A DNA stretch of 35,007 bases from Rahnella inusitata (GCF_003263515.1 NZ_JYDE01000046.1:1-35007); one strand, 5' to 3'. Shown: positions 1-9,156, numbered from the stretch's first letter. Notes: generated from the sequence alone by a model not told the origin. Numbers and translations are program-made.

Positions 1-12
1 CTGGGTGCACCA
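1..12 (+). tRNA. tRNA-Arg, 3' end only
   Basis: The window opens with CTGGGTGCACCA, which fits the 3' acceptor strand, discriminator A and encoded CCA of a tRNA; the rest lies outside the window. In E. coli the genes directly upstream of yqaB are the tandem argQ/Z/Y/V tRNA-Arg(ACG) genes, whose tails end GGATGCACCA. Identity as tRNA-Arg rests on this synteny and the tail sequence; the anticodon is not visible. Confidence 0.5.
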
Positions 13-73
13 TCTTTTGTGTATGTTGAAGCGATGATAAAATTTTATATTGCACTCAACATGCAGATAGCAC

Positions 74-148
74 GAAGGAAGATAACGTTGCTTTAGCAAC
101 GACCCGCAGGGCGAGGCATTAGCCGAGTAATCTTCCTGGGTGCACCAT
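74..148 (+). repeat. Folded tRNA-tail repeat (tRNA-like remnant)
   Basis: A 7-bp outer stem (GGAAGAT at 77-83 with ATCTTCC at 130-136) encloses a perfect hairpin CGTTGC-TTTA-GCAACG (86-101) and a small GGC-ATTA-GCC hairpin (115-124). The 13 bases that follow (136-148, CTGGGTGCACCAT) are identical to bases 1-13, the end of the upstream tRNA. It looks like a duplicated tRNA 3' end carrying a structured insert and is probably co-transcribed with the tRNA operon. It is not a canonical tRNA because no D, anticodon or T arm can be drawn. Function is unknown. Confidence 0.5.
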
Positions 149-156
149 ATTAGAGA

Positions 157-178
157 AACCCGCTTCGGCGGGTTTTTT
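157..178 (+). terminator. Rho-independent terminator of the tRNA-Arg operon
   Basis: AACCCGC (157-163), a TTCG tetraloop, GCGGGTT (168-174) and a run of six T. It ends the transcript that contains the tRNA and the folded repeat. Between here and yqaB (179-329) only AT-rich leader sequence is seen. Confidence 0.85.
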
Positions 179-329
179 GCTTTCTGCATTTCATCTGCGC
201 CTTTCTCTCTTCATTTTCCTGATTTTTCAGACGTGTTCGGATGTGCTCTGTGAACGGACAAAATGCGACTTTCGCCAGACTTTGCGATAAAGTAGTTTTC
301 CAGTTTTTTTCGTGAGCATGGAGCATTCG

Positions 330-896
330 ATGTACGATCAATACGAAGGGCTAATATTTGATATGGATGGCACCATATTGGATACCGAGCCGACTCACCG
401 TAAGGCATGGCATCAGGTATTAACCAAATACAGCATGCATTTTGATGTCGAATCCATGGTTGCTCTGAATGGTTCTCCGACCTGGCGCATCGCCAAGTTT
501 GTAATCGACAGTAATAATGTCGAAATGGATCCGCATATTCTTGCCGCTGAGAAAACCGCTGCGGTGCAGGAAATGTTGCTGGACACGGTACGTCCGTTGC
601 CGTTGATTGATGTCGTCAAGGCGTATCACGGTCGCCGTCCGATGGCGGTAGGCACGGGCAGTGAACACTGGATGGCGGATGCTCTGCTGCGTCACTTAGG
701 CCTGCGCGATTGCTTTGATGCGATTGTCGGCGCTAATGATGTGCAGAACCATAAACCCGCACCAGATACCTTTTTGCGTTGCGCTGAGCTCATCGGCGTG
801 CCTCCCGAGAAATGCGTCGTCTTTGAAGATGCAGATTTTGGTATTGAGGCGGCCAGACGCGCCAATATGGCTTTTGTGGACGTGCGTACGCTGTGA
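330..896 (+). CDS. yqaB: HAD phosphatase YqaB (fructose-1-phosphate/6-phosphogluconate phosphatase)
   Basis: A 188-residue cytosolic sugar-phosphate phosphatase of the haloacid dehalogenase superfamily, the same length as E. coli YqaB and alignable end to end from memory. The N-terminal FDMDGT motif (D11, D13) supplies the nucleophile and acid/base. Further on, VGTGS is motif II, HKPAPDTF carries the motif III lysine and FEDADFG is the Mg-binding motif IV. The start chosen is ATG 330, preceded by GGAG at 320-323. An upstream in-frame ATG at 312 would add six residues absent from the family. The last codon overlaps the start of yqaA (GTGA), so the two are translationally coupled. Confidence 0.93.
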   Translation: MYDQYEGLIFDMDGTILDTEPTHRKAWHQVLTKYSMHFDVESMVALNGSPTWRIAKFVIDSNNVEMDPHILAAEKTAAVQEMLLDTVRPLPLIDVVKAYHGRRPMAVGTGSEHWMADALLRHLGLRDCFDAIVGANDVQNHKPAPDTFLRCAELIGVPPEKCVVFEDADFGIEAARRANMAFVDVRTL

Positions 897-1321
897 GTAG
901 CGCTGTGGCGCTGGCTTCCTTATTCGGCAGCAGCTTTTTAAGTGCCACGTTGTTACCCGGCAATTCAGAAGTTTTATTAGTGGCTTTATTGTCAGCTGGC
1001 AGTGCAATGCCAGCGGCACTGGTTTTGTCCGCTTCTGTTGGCAATACCTTAGGTGGCATAACCAACGTCATCATCGGCCGCTTTCTGCCGCAGCTAAAGC
1101 CTCAGCGTGGGTTACATGTTGCACAAGGCTGGCTGAAGCGCTTCGGACCGGCCGCTTTATTGCTGAGCTGGCTACCGGTGATTGGCGATGTGTTATGCGT
1201 TTTAGCAGGTTGGCTGCGAATGCCGTGGGGTCCGGTGGTCTTTTTCATGTTTATTGGAAAAGCGGTGCGTTACGTTCTTATTACTGTGGTAACGCTACAG
1301 GGGCTTTCATGGTTCGGTTAG
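893..1321 (+). CDS. yqaA: DedA-related inner-membrane protein YqaA
   Basis: A 142-residue polytopic inner-membrane protein of the YqaA/DedA-like (SNARE-associated, VTT domain) family, the same length as E. coli YqaA. The family landmark [12 protein letters not shown] lies near residues 16-27, GNTLGG follows near 52-57, and four hydrophobic segments span the protein. DedA-type proteins are linked to lipid-carrier or phospholipid translocation, but the substrate of YqaA is unknown. The start is GTG 893, overlapping the yqaB stop by four bases; no better start with a ribosome site is seen. Likely co-transcribed with yqaB. Confidence 0.88.
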   Translation: MSSAVALASLFGSSFLSATLLPGNSEVLLVALLSAGSAMPAALVLSASVGNTLGGITNVIIGRFLPQLKPQRGLHVAQGWLKRFGPAALLLSWLPVIGDVLCVLAGWLRMPWGPVVFFMFIGKAVRYVLITVVTLQGLSWFG

Positions 1322-1406
1322 ATTGGCATCAGTCATCAATTATGGTCACATCTATGCAGACTCACTATGCTTGCAAATCAATGATTTCACAGAGCGGGAG
1401 GTCAAT

Positions 1407-2978
1407 TTGATCCCGGATGTATCACAGGCGCTTTCCTGGCTGGAAGCGCATCCTCAGGCACTTAAAGGTATTCGTCGCGGTATTGAGCGTGAAACGCTGC
1501 GTGTTAATCCCGATGGTTCATTGGCGACAACCGGACATCCGGAATCCTTAGGTGCGGCGTTGACGCATCGCTGGATCACCACCGATTTTGCTGAAGCCTT
1601 ATTAGAATTTATTACACCCGTCGATGACAACATCGAGCATCTGATGGCGTTTTTGCGTGACATTCATCGTCACGTTGCCCGGGACCTCGGTGAAGAGCGC
1701 ATGTGGCCATTCAGCATGCCGTGCTTTATCGAATCCGGACAGGACATCGAACTGGCGCAGTACGGTTCGTCTAACGTCGGGCGCATGAAAACGCTGTATC
1801 GCGAAGGGCTGAAGAACCGTTATGGCGCGCTGATGCAGGTCATTTCCGGCATCCATTACAATTTCTCACTGCCGTTGACATTCTGGCAAGAGCGTCTGGG
1901 CGTTACGGATGCGGAAAGCGGCAAAGAAGCGATTTCAGCGGGTTACTTTAAGCTGATCCGCAACTATTACCGTTTTGGCTGGGTGATCCCGTATCTGTTT
2001 GGCGCGTCGCCTGCGATCTGTTCGTCATTCCTGAAAGGACGTAAAACGGATCTGCCTTTCGAATATACCGAAGGCGGGATGTGTTATCTCCCGTATGCGA
2101 CGTCGCTGCGTCTGAGTGATTTGGGTTACACCAATAAATCGCAGAGCAACCTGGATATCACCTTTAACGATCTTGAAACTTACGTCAAAGGCGTTAAAAG
2201 GGCGATCCGTACGCCATCGGCAGAATATGCCGAGATGGGAGTGAAGAAAGACGGGAAATATCTGCAACTGAACACCAATGTGTTACAGATTGAGAACGAG
2301 CTTTATGCGCCAATTCGTCCTAAGCGCGTGACTAAATCAGGTGAAACGCCTTCTGAGGCGCTGCTGCGTGGTGGGATTGAATACATTGAGGTGCGATCGC
2401 TGGACGTCAATCCATTCTCCCCTGTGGGGATTGATGCGACGCAGGCGCGTTTCCTCGATCTGTTTTTGGTATGGTGTGCCTTAGCTGACGCACCTGAGAT
2501 GAACAGCGATGAGCTGCGTTGTACTCGCCAGAACTGGAACCGCGTGATCCTCGAAGGGCGTAAGCCGGGTCAGACGATTGGCATCGGTTGTTATGACGAA
2601 CGCAAACCGCTGGATCAGGTTGGCAAAGATTTGTTCGCTGATTTGAACCGCGTGGCACAGGTGATGGACAGTCAGAATGGCGATCATCTGTATCAGGACG
2701 TTTGTAAGGAACTGGTTGCGGCGTTTGATGATCCGGAGCTGACTTACTCCGCGCGTATCCTGAAAGCACTGAAACAGCAGGGCGTGGGTAATTTAGGGCT
2801 GGAACTGGCCGAGAAATATCGTCAGATGCTGGTCAGCGAACCGCTGGAAGTATTGGATGAAAGTGCATTGCTGGCAGAACAGGATGGGTCATGGCAGCGT
2901 CAGCGCGACATGGAAGCCGGTGACACGCTAAGCTTAGAAGACTATCTGGCTGCTCACGCAGGCGGTACCGAAGAGTAG
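1407..2978 (+). CDS. gshA: Glutamate-cysteine ligase GshA
   Basis: ATP-dependent ligation of L-glutamate and L-cysteine, the first step of glutathione synthesis, in the cytosol. The 523-residue protein aligns along its length with E. coli GshA, including the N-terminal [41 protein letters not shown] and [16 protein letters not shown] blocks that build the active site of the gamma-proteobacterial type. The start chosen is TTG 1407, five bases after GGGAGG (1396-1401). E. coli gshA also uses TTG, and the protein then begins (M)IPDVSQAL. Translation could be opened upstream at 1323, but that adds 28 residues not found in the family. The tail after residue 500 is slightly longer than in E. coli. 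Confidence 0.95.
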   Translation: MIPDVSQALSWLEAHPQALKGIRRGIERETLRVNPDGSLATTGHPESLGAALTHRWITTDFAEALLEFITPVDDNIEHLMAFLRDIHRHVARDLGEERMWPFSMPCFIESGQDIELAQYGSSNVGRMKTLYREGLKNRYGALMQVISGIHYNFSLPLTFWQERLGVTDAESGKEAISAGYFKLIRNYYRFGWVIPYLFGASPAICSSFLKGRKTDLPFEYTEGGMCYLPYATSLRLSDLGYTNKSQSNLDITFNDLETYVKGVKRAIRTPSAEYAEMGVKKDGKYLQLNTNVLQIENELYAPIRPKRVTKSGETPSEALLRGGIEYIEVRSLDVNPFSPVGIDATQARFLDLFLVWCALADAPEMNSDELRCTRQNWNRVILEGRKPGQTIGIGCYDERKPLDQVGKDLFADLNRVAQVMDSQNGDHLYQDVCKELVAAFDDPELTYSARILKALKQQGVGNLGLELAEKYRQMLVSEPLEVLDESALLAEQDGSWQRQRDMEAGDTLSLEDYLAAHAGGTEE

Positions 2979-2983
2979 AAAAG

Positions 2984-3057
2984 AAAAAGGCCACAATTAA
3001 TGTGGCCAAATAAACATCTCTGTTTACAGGGATGATGATAACAAATGCGCGTCTTTC
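2984..3057 (-). ncRNA. micA: MicA small RNA
   Basis: On the minus strand the gshA-luxS gap encodes a transcript starting GAAAGACGCGCATTTG (from 3057) and ending in a GGCCACA-loop-TGTGGCC hairpin plus U tract (3007 to 2984), about 74 nt. The 5' seed, order, strand and location between gshA and luxS match E. coli MicA (72 nt), the Hfq-dependent sRNA that represses ompA and other porin mRNAs as part of the sigma-E envelope response. Upstream (3058-3100) a GGAAAC element lies 17 bases before GTCTTA, a tolerable but imperfect sigma-E promoter. The middle of the RNA differs from E. coli while the seed is nearly identical. Confidence 0.88.
2989..3007 (-). terminator. Terminator of micA
   Basis: A 7-bp stem GGCCACA/TGTGGCC with a 5-base loop. 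The T run follows on the minus strand only (complement of 2984-2988), so it terminates MicA and not gshA. Confidence 0.75.
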
Positions 3058-3135
3058 ACTAATTAAGACCCGCGTGCTGGGAAAAGGTTTCCTGAGTTCG
3101 TAAAAAAATTTAATTTATTTAGGAGAGGTGACGAT

Positions 3136-3651
3136 ATGCCACTGTTGGATAGCTTTACCGTAGACCATACCCGTATGGCAGCACCTGCTGTTCGCGTCGC
3201 AAAAACCATGAAAACCCCACACGGGGACACCATCACTGTGTTCGATCTGCGCTTCTGCCGCCCGAATATTGAAGTGATGCCAGAGCGTGGTATTCATACG
3301 CTGGAGCACCTGTTCGCAGGCTTTATGCGTAATCACCTGAACGGAAACGGCGTCGAGATCATCGATATTTCTCCGATGGGTTGCCGTACCGGCTTCTACA
3401 TGAGCCTGATCGGTGTGCCGGAAGAGCAGTTGGTCGCGGATTCCTGGAAAGCGGCGATGGAAGATGTTCTGAAAGTGAAAGAACAAAGTCAGATCCCTGA
3501 GCTGAATGAATATCAGTGCGGTACCTTCGAGATGCATTCCCTGAAAGAAGCGCAGGAAATCGCGCAGCACATTGTCGATCACGATGTTGTCGTGAACCGT
3601 AACGACGATTTGGCTCTGCCAAAAGAAAAACTGTCTGAATTGCACATCTAG
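3136..3651 (+). CDS. luxS: S-ribosylhomocysteine lyase LuxS
   Basis: Cleaves S-ribosylhomocysteine to homocysteine and DPD, the precursor of autoinducer-2, in the activated methyl cycle. At 171 residues it is the same length as E. coli LuxS. The metal ligands are visible as H54 and H58 in HTLEH and C128 in YQCGT, with the catalytic C83 in PMGCRTG and E57 also present. The start ATG 3136 follows AGGAGAGG at 3121-3128. It is monocistronic, between micA and a strong terminator. Confidence 0.97.
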   Translation: MPLLDSFTVDHTRMAAPAVRVAKTMKTPHGDTITVFDLRFCRPNIEVMPERGIHTLEHLFAGFMRNHLNGNGVEIIDISPMGCRTGFYMSLIGVPEEQLVADSWKAAMEDVLKVKEQSQIPELNEYQCGTFEMHSLKEAQEIAQHIVDHDVVVNRNDDLALPKEKLSELHI

Positions 3652-3667
3652 TTCATTGGGCAGACGT

Positions 3668-3697
3668 AAAAAAAGACGCGAATTTCGCGTCTTTTTT
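3668..3697. terminator. Bidirectional terminator between luxS and yfjD
   Basis: A stem GACGCGA (3675-3681) with TCGCGTC (3685-3691), flanked by A and T runs on both sides. It can therefore end luxS on the plus strand and yfjD on the minus strand. Confidence 0.85.
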
Positions 3698-3716
3698 ATG
3701 TCTGCAACTCTTGCGG

Positions 3717-5006
3717 CTAGCGCTGATTTACGGTGCTTTGTAAGGGTTGGAGAGGGCGAACCTGAACCTGTTTGATCATGTTCTCCTGCACATCCAGAAT
3801 TTCGACTTCATAATTCTTAATCCGCAAGTTTGTGCCGATGACTGGGATCTCTTCCAGCACTTCCAGTAGCATGCCATTCATAGTCCGTGGCCCGTCAGAA
3901 GGCAGATTCCAGTTAAAGGCTTTGTTCAGTTCACGAACGTTCGCACTGCCTTCAATTACAACGGAACCATCGCTTTGAGGCGTCACCTCTTCGGCCAGGG
4001 TAGGTGACATCGACGTGGTAAAATCACCGACGATTTCCTCGAGGATATCCTCGACTGTCACCAACCCCTGTATATCGCCGTACTCATCGACCACAATTCC
4101 GGCTTTCTTCTTATTGCGCTGGAATTTGACCAGCTGAATATTCAACGGCGTGCCTTCAGGGATGTAGTAAATCTCATCGGCGGCGCGCAGCAGGTTCTCT
4201 TTAGTGAACTCTTTTTTCTCCGTCATGAGACGATACGCTTCTCGCAGGCGCAGCATGCCTATTGCGTCATCGAGTGAGTCACGGTAAAGCACAATACGAC
4301 CATGCGGTGAATGCGTTAGCTGGCGGATGATGGACTTCCAGTCATCGTTGATATCGATACCGACGATGTCATTGCGCGGCACCATGATGTCATCGACCGT
4401 CACCTTCTCAAGGTCGAGCACTGAAAGCAGCATGTCCTGATTACGGCGGGAGATTTGCGAGCGCGATTCATTCACGATAGTCCGCAACTCTTCTTTGCTC
4501 ATCGCATCGCTGAGGCTGGTGGTGGTTTTAATACCGCACATTCTCATCAGCAGACGCGAGAGGCTGTTTAGGATCCACACTAAGGGCATCATGATGGTTT
4601 GCAGCGGGCGCAACAAAATACTGCTCGGGAAAGCGATGCGTTCCGGGTTCAGTGCCGCGAAGGTTTTCGGCAGGACTTCGGCAAACAGCAGTACCACGAA
4701 AGTCAGCACGCCGGTCGCAATTGCCACACCGGCATCGCCGTAAAGACGAATGCCCACAATTGTTGCCAGAGCGGAAGCAAGGATGTTGACCAAATTGTTG
4801 CCGATGAGCACCAGACTAATCAGTTGATCCGGGCGTTTTAACAGCTTTTCGACGCGACGTGCGCCGCGGTTACCCTGCTTGGCCAGGTGACGTAACCGGT
4901 AACGGTTGAGTGTCATCATACCGGTTTCGGAGGCTGAGAAATAAGCCGAAACCACCACCATGATGATCAATATGATGATCAGGGTTGTTGTCGAGACGTG
5001 CTCCAA
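3717..5006 (-). CDS. yfjD: CNNM/CorB-type transporter YfjD
   Basis: A 429-residue inner-membrane protein very close to E. coli YfjD. The N-terminal DUF21/CNNM membrane domain (roughly residues 5-170) starts with the SASETGMMTLNR block. Two CBS domains follow at about 205-325 (containing MVPRNDI and VVDEYGDIQGLVTVEDILEE), then a C-terminal CorC/HlyC domain. CNNM/CorB proteins are Mg2+ exporters or regulators; the exact ion for YfjD is inferred from the family. It faces luxS tail to tail, and ypjD lies 13 bp upstream on the same strand, so the two likely form an operon as in E. coli. Confidence 0.93.
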   Translation of the reverse strand: MEHVSTTTLIIILIIMVVVSAYFSASETGMMTLNRYRLRHLAKQGNRGARRVEKLLKRPDQLISLVLIGNNLVNILASALATIVGIRLYGDAGVAIATGVLTFVVLLFAEVLPKTFAALNPERIAFPSSILLRPLQTIMMPLVWILNSLSRLLMRMCGIKTTTSLSDAMSKEELRTIVNESRSQISRRNQDMLLSVLDLEKVTVDDIMVPRNDIVGIDINDDWKSIIRQLTHSPHGRIVLYRDSLDDAIGMLRLREAYRLMTEKKEFTKENLLRAADEIYYIPEGTPLNIQLVKFQRNKKKAGIVVDEYGDIQGLVTVEDILEEIVGDFTTSMSPTLAEEVTPQSDGSVVIEGSANVRELNKAFNWNLPSDGPRTMNGMLLEVLEEIPVIGTNLRIKNYEVEILDVQENMIKQVQVRPLQPLQSTVNQR

Positions 5007-5019
5007 CGGGAATTCCTTA

Positions 5020-5814
5020 TTATTGATGAACCATGATTTGCTGGATCAGGCGACTGCCAAAATAGGCGAGAGTCAGGAGAATGGCGCCAGCCATGCTGAA
5101 CCATACCACGCGGCGGCCACGCCACCCTTCGTGATAATGACCCCACAGCAGGACGATATAAACGAACCATGCCAGTATCGATAAGACGGCCTTGTCGATA
5201 TTCTCCGGGCTGAACAAATTGTTCAGATACAGCAAACCGGTGCACAGCGTCAGCGTGAGTAAAATGACACCGATCTGGGTGATGTGAAAAAGTTTACGCT
5301 CGATGCTCATCAGTGGCGGCATATCGGCAGTAAAGGTGAGACGTTTGTTCTTCAGCTGATAATCGAGCCACGCCAGCTGCAGTGCGTAAAGTGCGGCAAT
5401 CATCAGTGTTGCATATGAGAACAACGCCAGGCCGATGTGAACCAGCAAGCCTTTACTTTCCTCAAGATGCGTAATGAATTCGCCCGGCAGAAATGTCACA
5501 AAGGCCAGATTGATCAGAGAAAAACTGTAGACGATCGGCAGAACGAACCAGCCACGATTGCGCGAGGCGACAATCGTCATGACCGTACCAATGATTAAAC
5601 TCACCACCGAGCCGATATTGACCAGACTCAGATTCTGGCCGGTGCTGACGTCAAAGATGCGCTGCTGCAACGCAACGGCATGACATACCAGCGCCACCAC
5701 CACGGAAATCAGTGCCAGACGCCGATATGCGCTGTTCTTCCGAATAATGCTCGGAATGATCAGTGCAAGGCTGAACAGATAGGCCAACATGGCGACGAGA
5801 GCAAAAACTGACAT
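5020..5814 (-). CDS. ypjD: CcsA-like membrane protein YpjD
   Basis: A 264-residue polytopic inner-membrane protein (about eight helices) of the cytochrome c assembly/CcsA superfamily. It carries the signature WGHYHEGWRGRR near the C-terminus, related to the WWD-type haem-handling segment of CcsA/CcmC, and closely resembles E. coli YpjD. A role in haem or c-type cytochrome handling is family-based and unproven here. It is divergent from ffh across a 164-bp intergenic region and is followed 13 bp later by yfjD. Confidence 0.9.
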   Translation of the reverse strand: MSVFALVAMLAYLFSLALIIPSIIRKNSAYRRLALISVVVALVCHAVALQQRIFDVSTGQNLSLVNIGSVVSLIIGTVMTIVASRNRGWFVLPIVYSFSLINLAFVTFLPGEFITHLEESKGLLVHIGLALFSYATLMIAALYALQLAWLDYQLKNKRLTFTADMPPLMSIERKLFHITQIGVILLTLTLCTGLLYLNNLFSPENIDKAVLSILAWFVYIVLLWGHYHEGWRGRRVVWFSMAGAILLTLAYFGSRLIQQIMVHQ

Positions 5815-5919
5815 AGCGTTTCAGTAGCATCGAAAAGTGAATGAGAACCGCAGTATAACGTTACCCGCGTCACGCTCCAACCTATCTGAGACGCCAAAGC
5901 AGAGATCGTCAACGCTTCG

Positions 5920-5928
5920 TGTTATAAT
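5920..5928 (+). promoter_or_regulatory. Extended -10 promoter of ffh
   Basis: TGTTATAAT is a perfect TATAAT with the TGn extension and sits 50 bases before the ffh start. No good -35 is visible, as expected for an extended -10 promoter. Confidence 0.6.
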
Positions 5929-5978
5929 CCCGCAATTACGTCGCAAAAGCGGCCTGTCATTACGTTGAGCAAGAGACG

Positions 5979-7340
5979 ATGTTTGAGAATTTAAGCGATC
6001 GATTGTCGCGCACACTGCGCAATATCAGCGGCCGCGGGCGGCTGACCGAAGAAAATATCAAAGAGACATTGCGTGAAGTCCGCATGGCGTTGCTGGAAGC
6101 AGACGTTGCGCTGCCGGTCGTCCGCGACTTCATTAACCGGGTGAAAGAGAGCGCCGTTGGCGTTGAGGTCAATAAGAGCCTTACACCGGGTCAGGAATTC
6201 GTCAAAATTGTCCAGAAAGAACTGGAAAACGCGATGGGCGAGGCGAACACCGAGCTCAATTTAGCGGCACAGCCACCGGCCGTCGTGCTGATGGCGGGTT
6301 TACAAGGTGCGGGTAAAACCACCAGCGTCGGTAAACTGGCGAAATTCCTGAAAGAAAAGAAAAAGAAAAAAGTGCTGGTGGTGTCTGCCGACGTTTATCG
6401 CCCTGCGGCGATCAAACAGCTGGAAACGCTGGCACAGCAAGTTGAAGTGGATTTTTTCCCGTCGGATGCTCAGGAAAAGCCGGTTGATATCGTTCGCCGC
6501 GCCCTTCAGCAAGCCAAACTGAAATTTTATGACGTTCTGATCGTCGATACCGCCGGCCGTTTACACGTCGACGAAGCGATGATGGACGAGATCAAACAGG
6601 TTCACGCCGCGATTAATCCGGTTGAAACGCTGTTTGTTGTCGATGCCATGACCGGTCAGGATGCCGCAAATACCGCGAAAGCCTTTAACGAAGCGTTGCC
6701 GCTGACGGGTGTGATCCTGACGAAAGTCGACGGTGACGCCCGCGGTGGTGCTGCGCTGTCGATTCGCCATATCACGGGCAAACCGATCAAATTCCTCGGT
6801 ATGGGTGAAAAAACCGATGCTCTGGAGCCGTTCCACCCGGATCGTATCGCTTCGCGTATTTTGGGCATGGGTGACGTTCTCTCACTTATCGAAGATATTG
6901 AGAGTAAAGTCGACCGCGCGCAGGCTGAGAAATTGGCCAGCAAGCTCAAAAAAGGCGACGGCTTCGACCTGACCGACTTCCTCGATCAGCTCAAGCAAAT
7001 GCGCAACATGGGTGGTATGGCGAACATGATGAGCAAATTGCCGGGCGTCGGGCAGTTGCCGGACAACGTCAAATCTCAGATGGACGATAAAGTGCTGGTG
7101 CGTATGGAAGCGATCATCAATTCGATGACGATGAAAGAGCGCGCTAAGCCAGAAATTATTAAAGGGTCCCGTAAGCGTCGTATTGCGATGGGTTCCGGCA
7201 TGCAGGTGCAGGACGTTAACCGCTTACTCAAGCAGTTTGACGATATGCAGCGCATGATGAAGAAAATGAAGAATGGCGGTATGGCGAAAATGATGCGTGG
7301 CATGAAAGGTATGATGCCTCCGGGTTTCCCAGGCCGCTAA
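5979..7340 (+). CDS. ffh: Signal recognition particle protein Ffh (SRP54)
   Basis: GTPase subunit of the signal recognition particle. It binds 4.5S RNA and signal sequences of nascent membrane proteins and docks with FtsY. The 453 residues are the E. coli length. The N domain covers about 1-90. The NG GTPase motifs are GLQGAGKT (107-114), DTAGR (190-194) and TKVDGD (248-253). The C-terminal M domain is methionine-rich (QRMMKKMKNGGMAKMM) and contains the RNA-binding GSRKRRIAMGSG segment. A weak terminator follows and separates it from rpsP. Confidence 0.97.
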   Translation: MFENLSDRLSRTLRNISGRGRLTEENIKETLREVRMALLEADVALPVVRDFINRVKESAVGVEVNKSLTPGQEFVKIVQKELENAMGEANTELNLAAQPPAVVLMAGLQGAGKTTSVGKLAKFLKEKKKKKVLVVSADVYRPAAIKQLETLAQQVEVDFFPSDAQEKPVDIVRRALQQAKLKFYDVLIVDTAGRLHVDEAMMDEIKQVHAAINPVETLFVVDAMTGQDAANTAKAFNEALPLTGVILTKVDGDARGGAALSIRHITGKPIKFLGMGEKTDALEPFHPDRIASRILGMGDVLSLIEDIESKVDRAQAEKLASKLKKGDGFDLTDFLDQLKQMRNMGGMANMMSKLPGVGQLPDNVKSQMDDKVLVRMEAIINSMTMKERAKPEIIKGSRKRRIAMGSGMQVQDVNRLLKQFDDMQRMMKKMKNGGMAKMMRGMKGMMPPGFPGR

Positions 7341-7408
7341 TCGACAAGACTGGCTATTTATCAGCCACATAAACGGCCCCAAACGTACTCAGGCAAATAG
7401 CGACGGAG

Positions 7409-7434
7409 GCAATCTACGCTTTCGATTGCTTTTT
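7409..7434 (+). terminator. Probable terminator after ffh
   Basis: GCAATC (7409-7414), a 9-base loop, GATTGC (7424-7429) and five T. The stem is short and only half G-C, so it may be leaky. Confidence 0.5.
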
Positions 7435-7473
7435 GCGCCAAAATGAGTAAAATTTTGGGGCTTTTTATATTGC

Positions 7474-7511
7474 AACCAGACCCCGTTCCCCGATGGGGTC
7501 TGGTTGTTTTA
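7474..7511 (+). promoter_or_regulatory. Strong hairpin in the rpsP leader (attenuator-like)
   Basis: An 11-bp perfect stem, AACCAGACCCC (7474-7484) with GGGGTCTGGTT (7495-7505), is followed by GTTTTATT and then the rpsP ribosome site. It lies 25 bases ahead of the operon's first start codon, where read-through could be controlled. A second possible pairing joins GGCCCCAAA near 7375 with TTTTGGGGC near 7453. A regulatory role is inference. Confidence 0.5.
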
Positions 7512-7529
7512 TTAACTAAAGAGGATGTT

Positions 7530-7778
7530 ATGGTAACAATTCGTTTAGCACGTGGCGGCGCAAAAAAGCGTCCGTTTTATCAAGTAGTAGTGACCGACAG
7601 CCGCAACGCTCGTGACGGTCGTTTCATCGAACGCGTAGGTTTCTTCAACCCATTGGCTTCTGGCCAGGCTGAAGCACTGCGTCTGGACCTGGATCGTATT
7701 ACCCATTGGGTAGATCTGGGTGCAACCGTTTCTGATCGCGTTTCTTCGCTGATCAAAGACGCTAAGAAAGCAGCTTAA
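7530..7778 (+). CDS. rpsP: 30S ribosomal protein S16
   Basis: An 82-residue ribosomal protein of the 30S body, the same length as E. coli S16 ([21 protein letters not shown], [16 protein letters not shown]). The start is ATG 7530 after AAAGAGGA. An in-frame ATG at 7443 would add 29 residues not found in S16 and lies upstream of the leader hairpin. It is first in the rpsP-rimM-trmD-rplS operon, which couples ribosome assembly to 16S maturation and tRNA modification. Confidence 0.97.
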   Translation: MVTIRLARGGAKKRPFYQVVVTDSRNARDGRFIERVGFFNPLASGQAEALRLDLDRITHWVDLGATVSDRVSSLIKDAKKAA

Positions 7779-7796
7779 TCTGTCGCGGTGGTGGCA

Positions 7797-8345
7797 ATGA
7801 GCAAGCAATCCAATCCAGTGGTACCCGCTGAGCCGTTAGTACTCGGCAAAATGGGTTCAACATACGGCATTCGCGGTTGGCTCAGAGTGTTTTCATCCAC
7901 CGAAGACGCTGAAAGCATCTTCGAATACCAGCCCTGGTTTATCCAGCGTGCCGGTAAGTGGCAGGTTATCGAGCTGGAAGGCTGGAAACGCCACACTCAG
8001 GACCTGATTATCAAAGTCAAAGGCGTTGATGATCGGGATGCAGCGAATCTGCTGACCAATTGCGAAATTGTCGTCGATTCAAAGCAGCTACCAACACTGG
8101 AAGACGGTGACTATTACTGGAAAGACCTTTTTGGTTGCCAGGTAGTGACAACTTCCGGTTACGAACTGGGCAAAATCATCGATATGATGGAAACCGGTTC
8201 TAACGATGTAATGGTAGTCAAAGCCAACCTGAAAGATGCCTTCGGACTCAAGGAGCGGTTGATTCCGTTCCTCGATGGGCAGGTTATCAAGAAAGTCGAT
8301 CTCGCTACTCGCACTGTCGAAGTAGATTGGGATCCTGGTTTTTGA
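7797..8345 (+). CDS. rimM: 16S rRNA processing protein RimM
   Basis: A 182-residue 30S assembly factor that binds S19 and helps mature the 3' domain of 16S rRNA. The N-terminal RimM domain ([20 protein letters not shown]) and C-terminal PRC-barrel ([12 protein letters not shown] through VEVDWDPGF) match E. coli RimM along the whole length. The start is ATG 7797, giving MSKQ as in E. coli; GTG codons at 7788 and 7791 are also in frame. It begins 18 bp after rpsP with a weak ribosome site, consistent with the low expression of the second gene of this operon in E. coli. Confidence 0.95.
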   Translation: MSKQSNPVVPAEPLVLGKMGSTYGIRGWLRVFSSTEDAESIFEYQPWFIQRAGKWQVIELEGWKRHTQDLIIKVKGVDDRDAANLLTNCEIVVDSKQLPTLEDGDYYWKDLFGCQVVTTSGYELGKIIDMMETGSNDVMVVKANLKDAFGLKERLIPFLDGQVIKKVDLATRTVEVDWDPGF

Positions 8346-8412
8346 CCTCCGTAACGTTTACTGATGTAAACAACGGCGGGTTGAGCGGCAAAGCATTTGT
8401 AAGGGGTAGGCT

Positions 8413-9156
8413 ATGTGGATCGGTATAATTAGCCTGTTTCCTGAAATGTTCCGCGCAATCACCGATTACGGGGTAACTGGCCGGGCAGTTAAGAATGGCC
8501 TGTTGAGCGTAAACTGCTGGAGTCCTCGTGACTTCGCATACGATCGACATCGTACCGTGGACGAGCGCCCTTACGGCGGTGGTCCCGGCATGCTGATGAT
8601 GGTGCAACCTTTACGGGAAGCGATTCATGCAGCAAAAGCAGCGGCAGGCGAAGGTGTGAAAGTGATTTATCTTTCACCTCAGGGTCGCAAACTGGATCAA
8701 ACCGGTGTTTGCGAACTGGCGGCCCATCAGAAAATTATTCTGGTGTGTGGCCGTTACGAAGGGATTGATGAGCGCGTAATCAAAACCGAAATTGATGAAG
8801 AATGGTCAATTGGTGATTATGTTCTCAGCGGTGGTGAGTTGCCGGCAATGACTCTGATTGATTCAGTTTCCCGCTTTATACCGGGCGTTCTGGGTCGTCA
8901 GGCTTCAGCAGAAGAAGATTCTTTCGCTGACGGATTGCTCGATTGCCCCCACTATACCCGCCCTGAAGTGTTAGAAGGCATGGAGGTACCGTCAGTTTTA
9001 CTGTCGGGAAACCACGCTGATATACGTCGCTGGCGCCTGAAACAGTCGCTGGGTCGAACCTGGCTTAGAAGACCTGAACTTCTGGAAAACCTAGCTCTGA
9101 CTGACGAGCAAGAGGTGTTACTGAGAGAGTTCCAAAAGGAACATCGACTCAGTTAA
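8413..9156 (+). CDS. trmD: tRNA (guanosine(37)-N1)-methyltransferase TrmD
   Basis: Methylates G37 next to the anticodon with S-adenosylmethionine, preventing +1 frameshifts. The 247-residue SPOUT (trefoil-knot) enzyme has ISLFPEMF at the N-terminus, [13 protein letters not shown], and the knot and SAM-binding segments [12 protein letters not shown] and [11 protein letters not shown]. It is slightly shorter than E. coli (255). The 67-bp gap from rimM holds a small hairpin, GTTTAC-TGAT-GTAAAC (8356-8371), just before the ribosome site AGGGG. Confidence 0.96.
   Translation: MWIGIISLFPEMFRAITDYGVTGRAVKNGLLSVNCWSPRDFAYDRHRTVDERPYGGGPGMLMMVQPLREAIHAAKAAAGEGVKVIYLSPQGRKLDQTGVCELAAHQKIILVCGRYEGIDERVIKTEIDEEWSIGDYVLSGGELPAMTLIDSVSRFIPGVLGRQASAEEDSFADGLLDCPHYTRPEVLEGMEVPSVLLSGNHADIRRWRLKQSLGRTWLRRPELLENLALTDEQEVLLREFQKEHRLS

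Noticed and set aside
1323-1406. Upstream start for gshA
   Set aside because: The 28 added residues are not found in GshA, while TTG 1407 has a strong ribosome site and the known E. coli start type.
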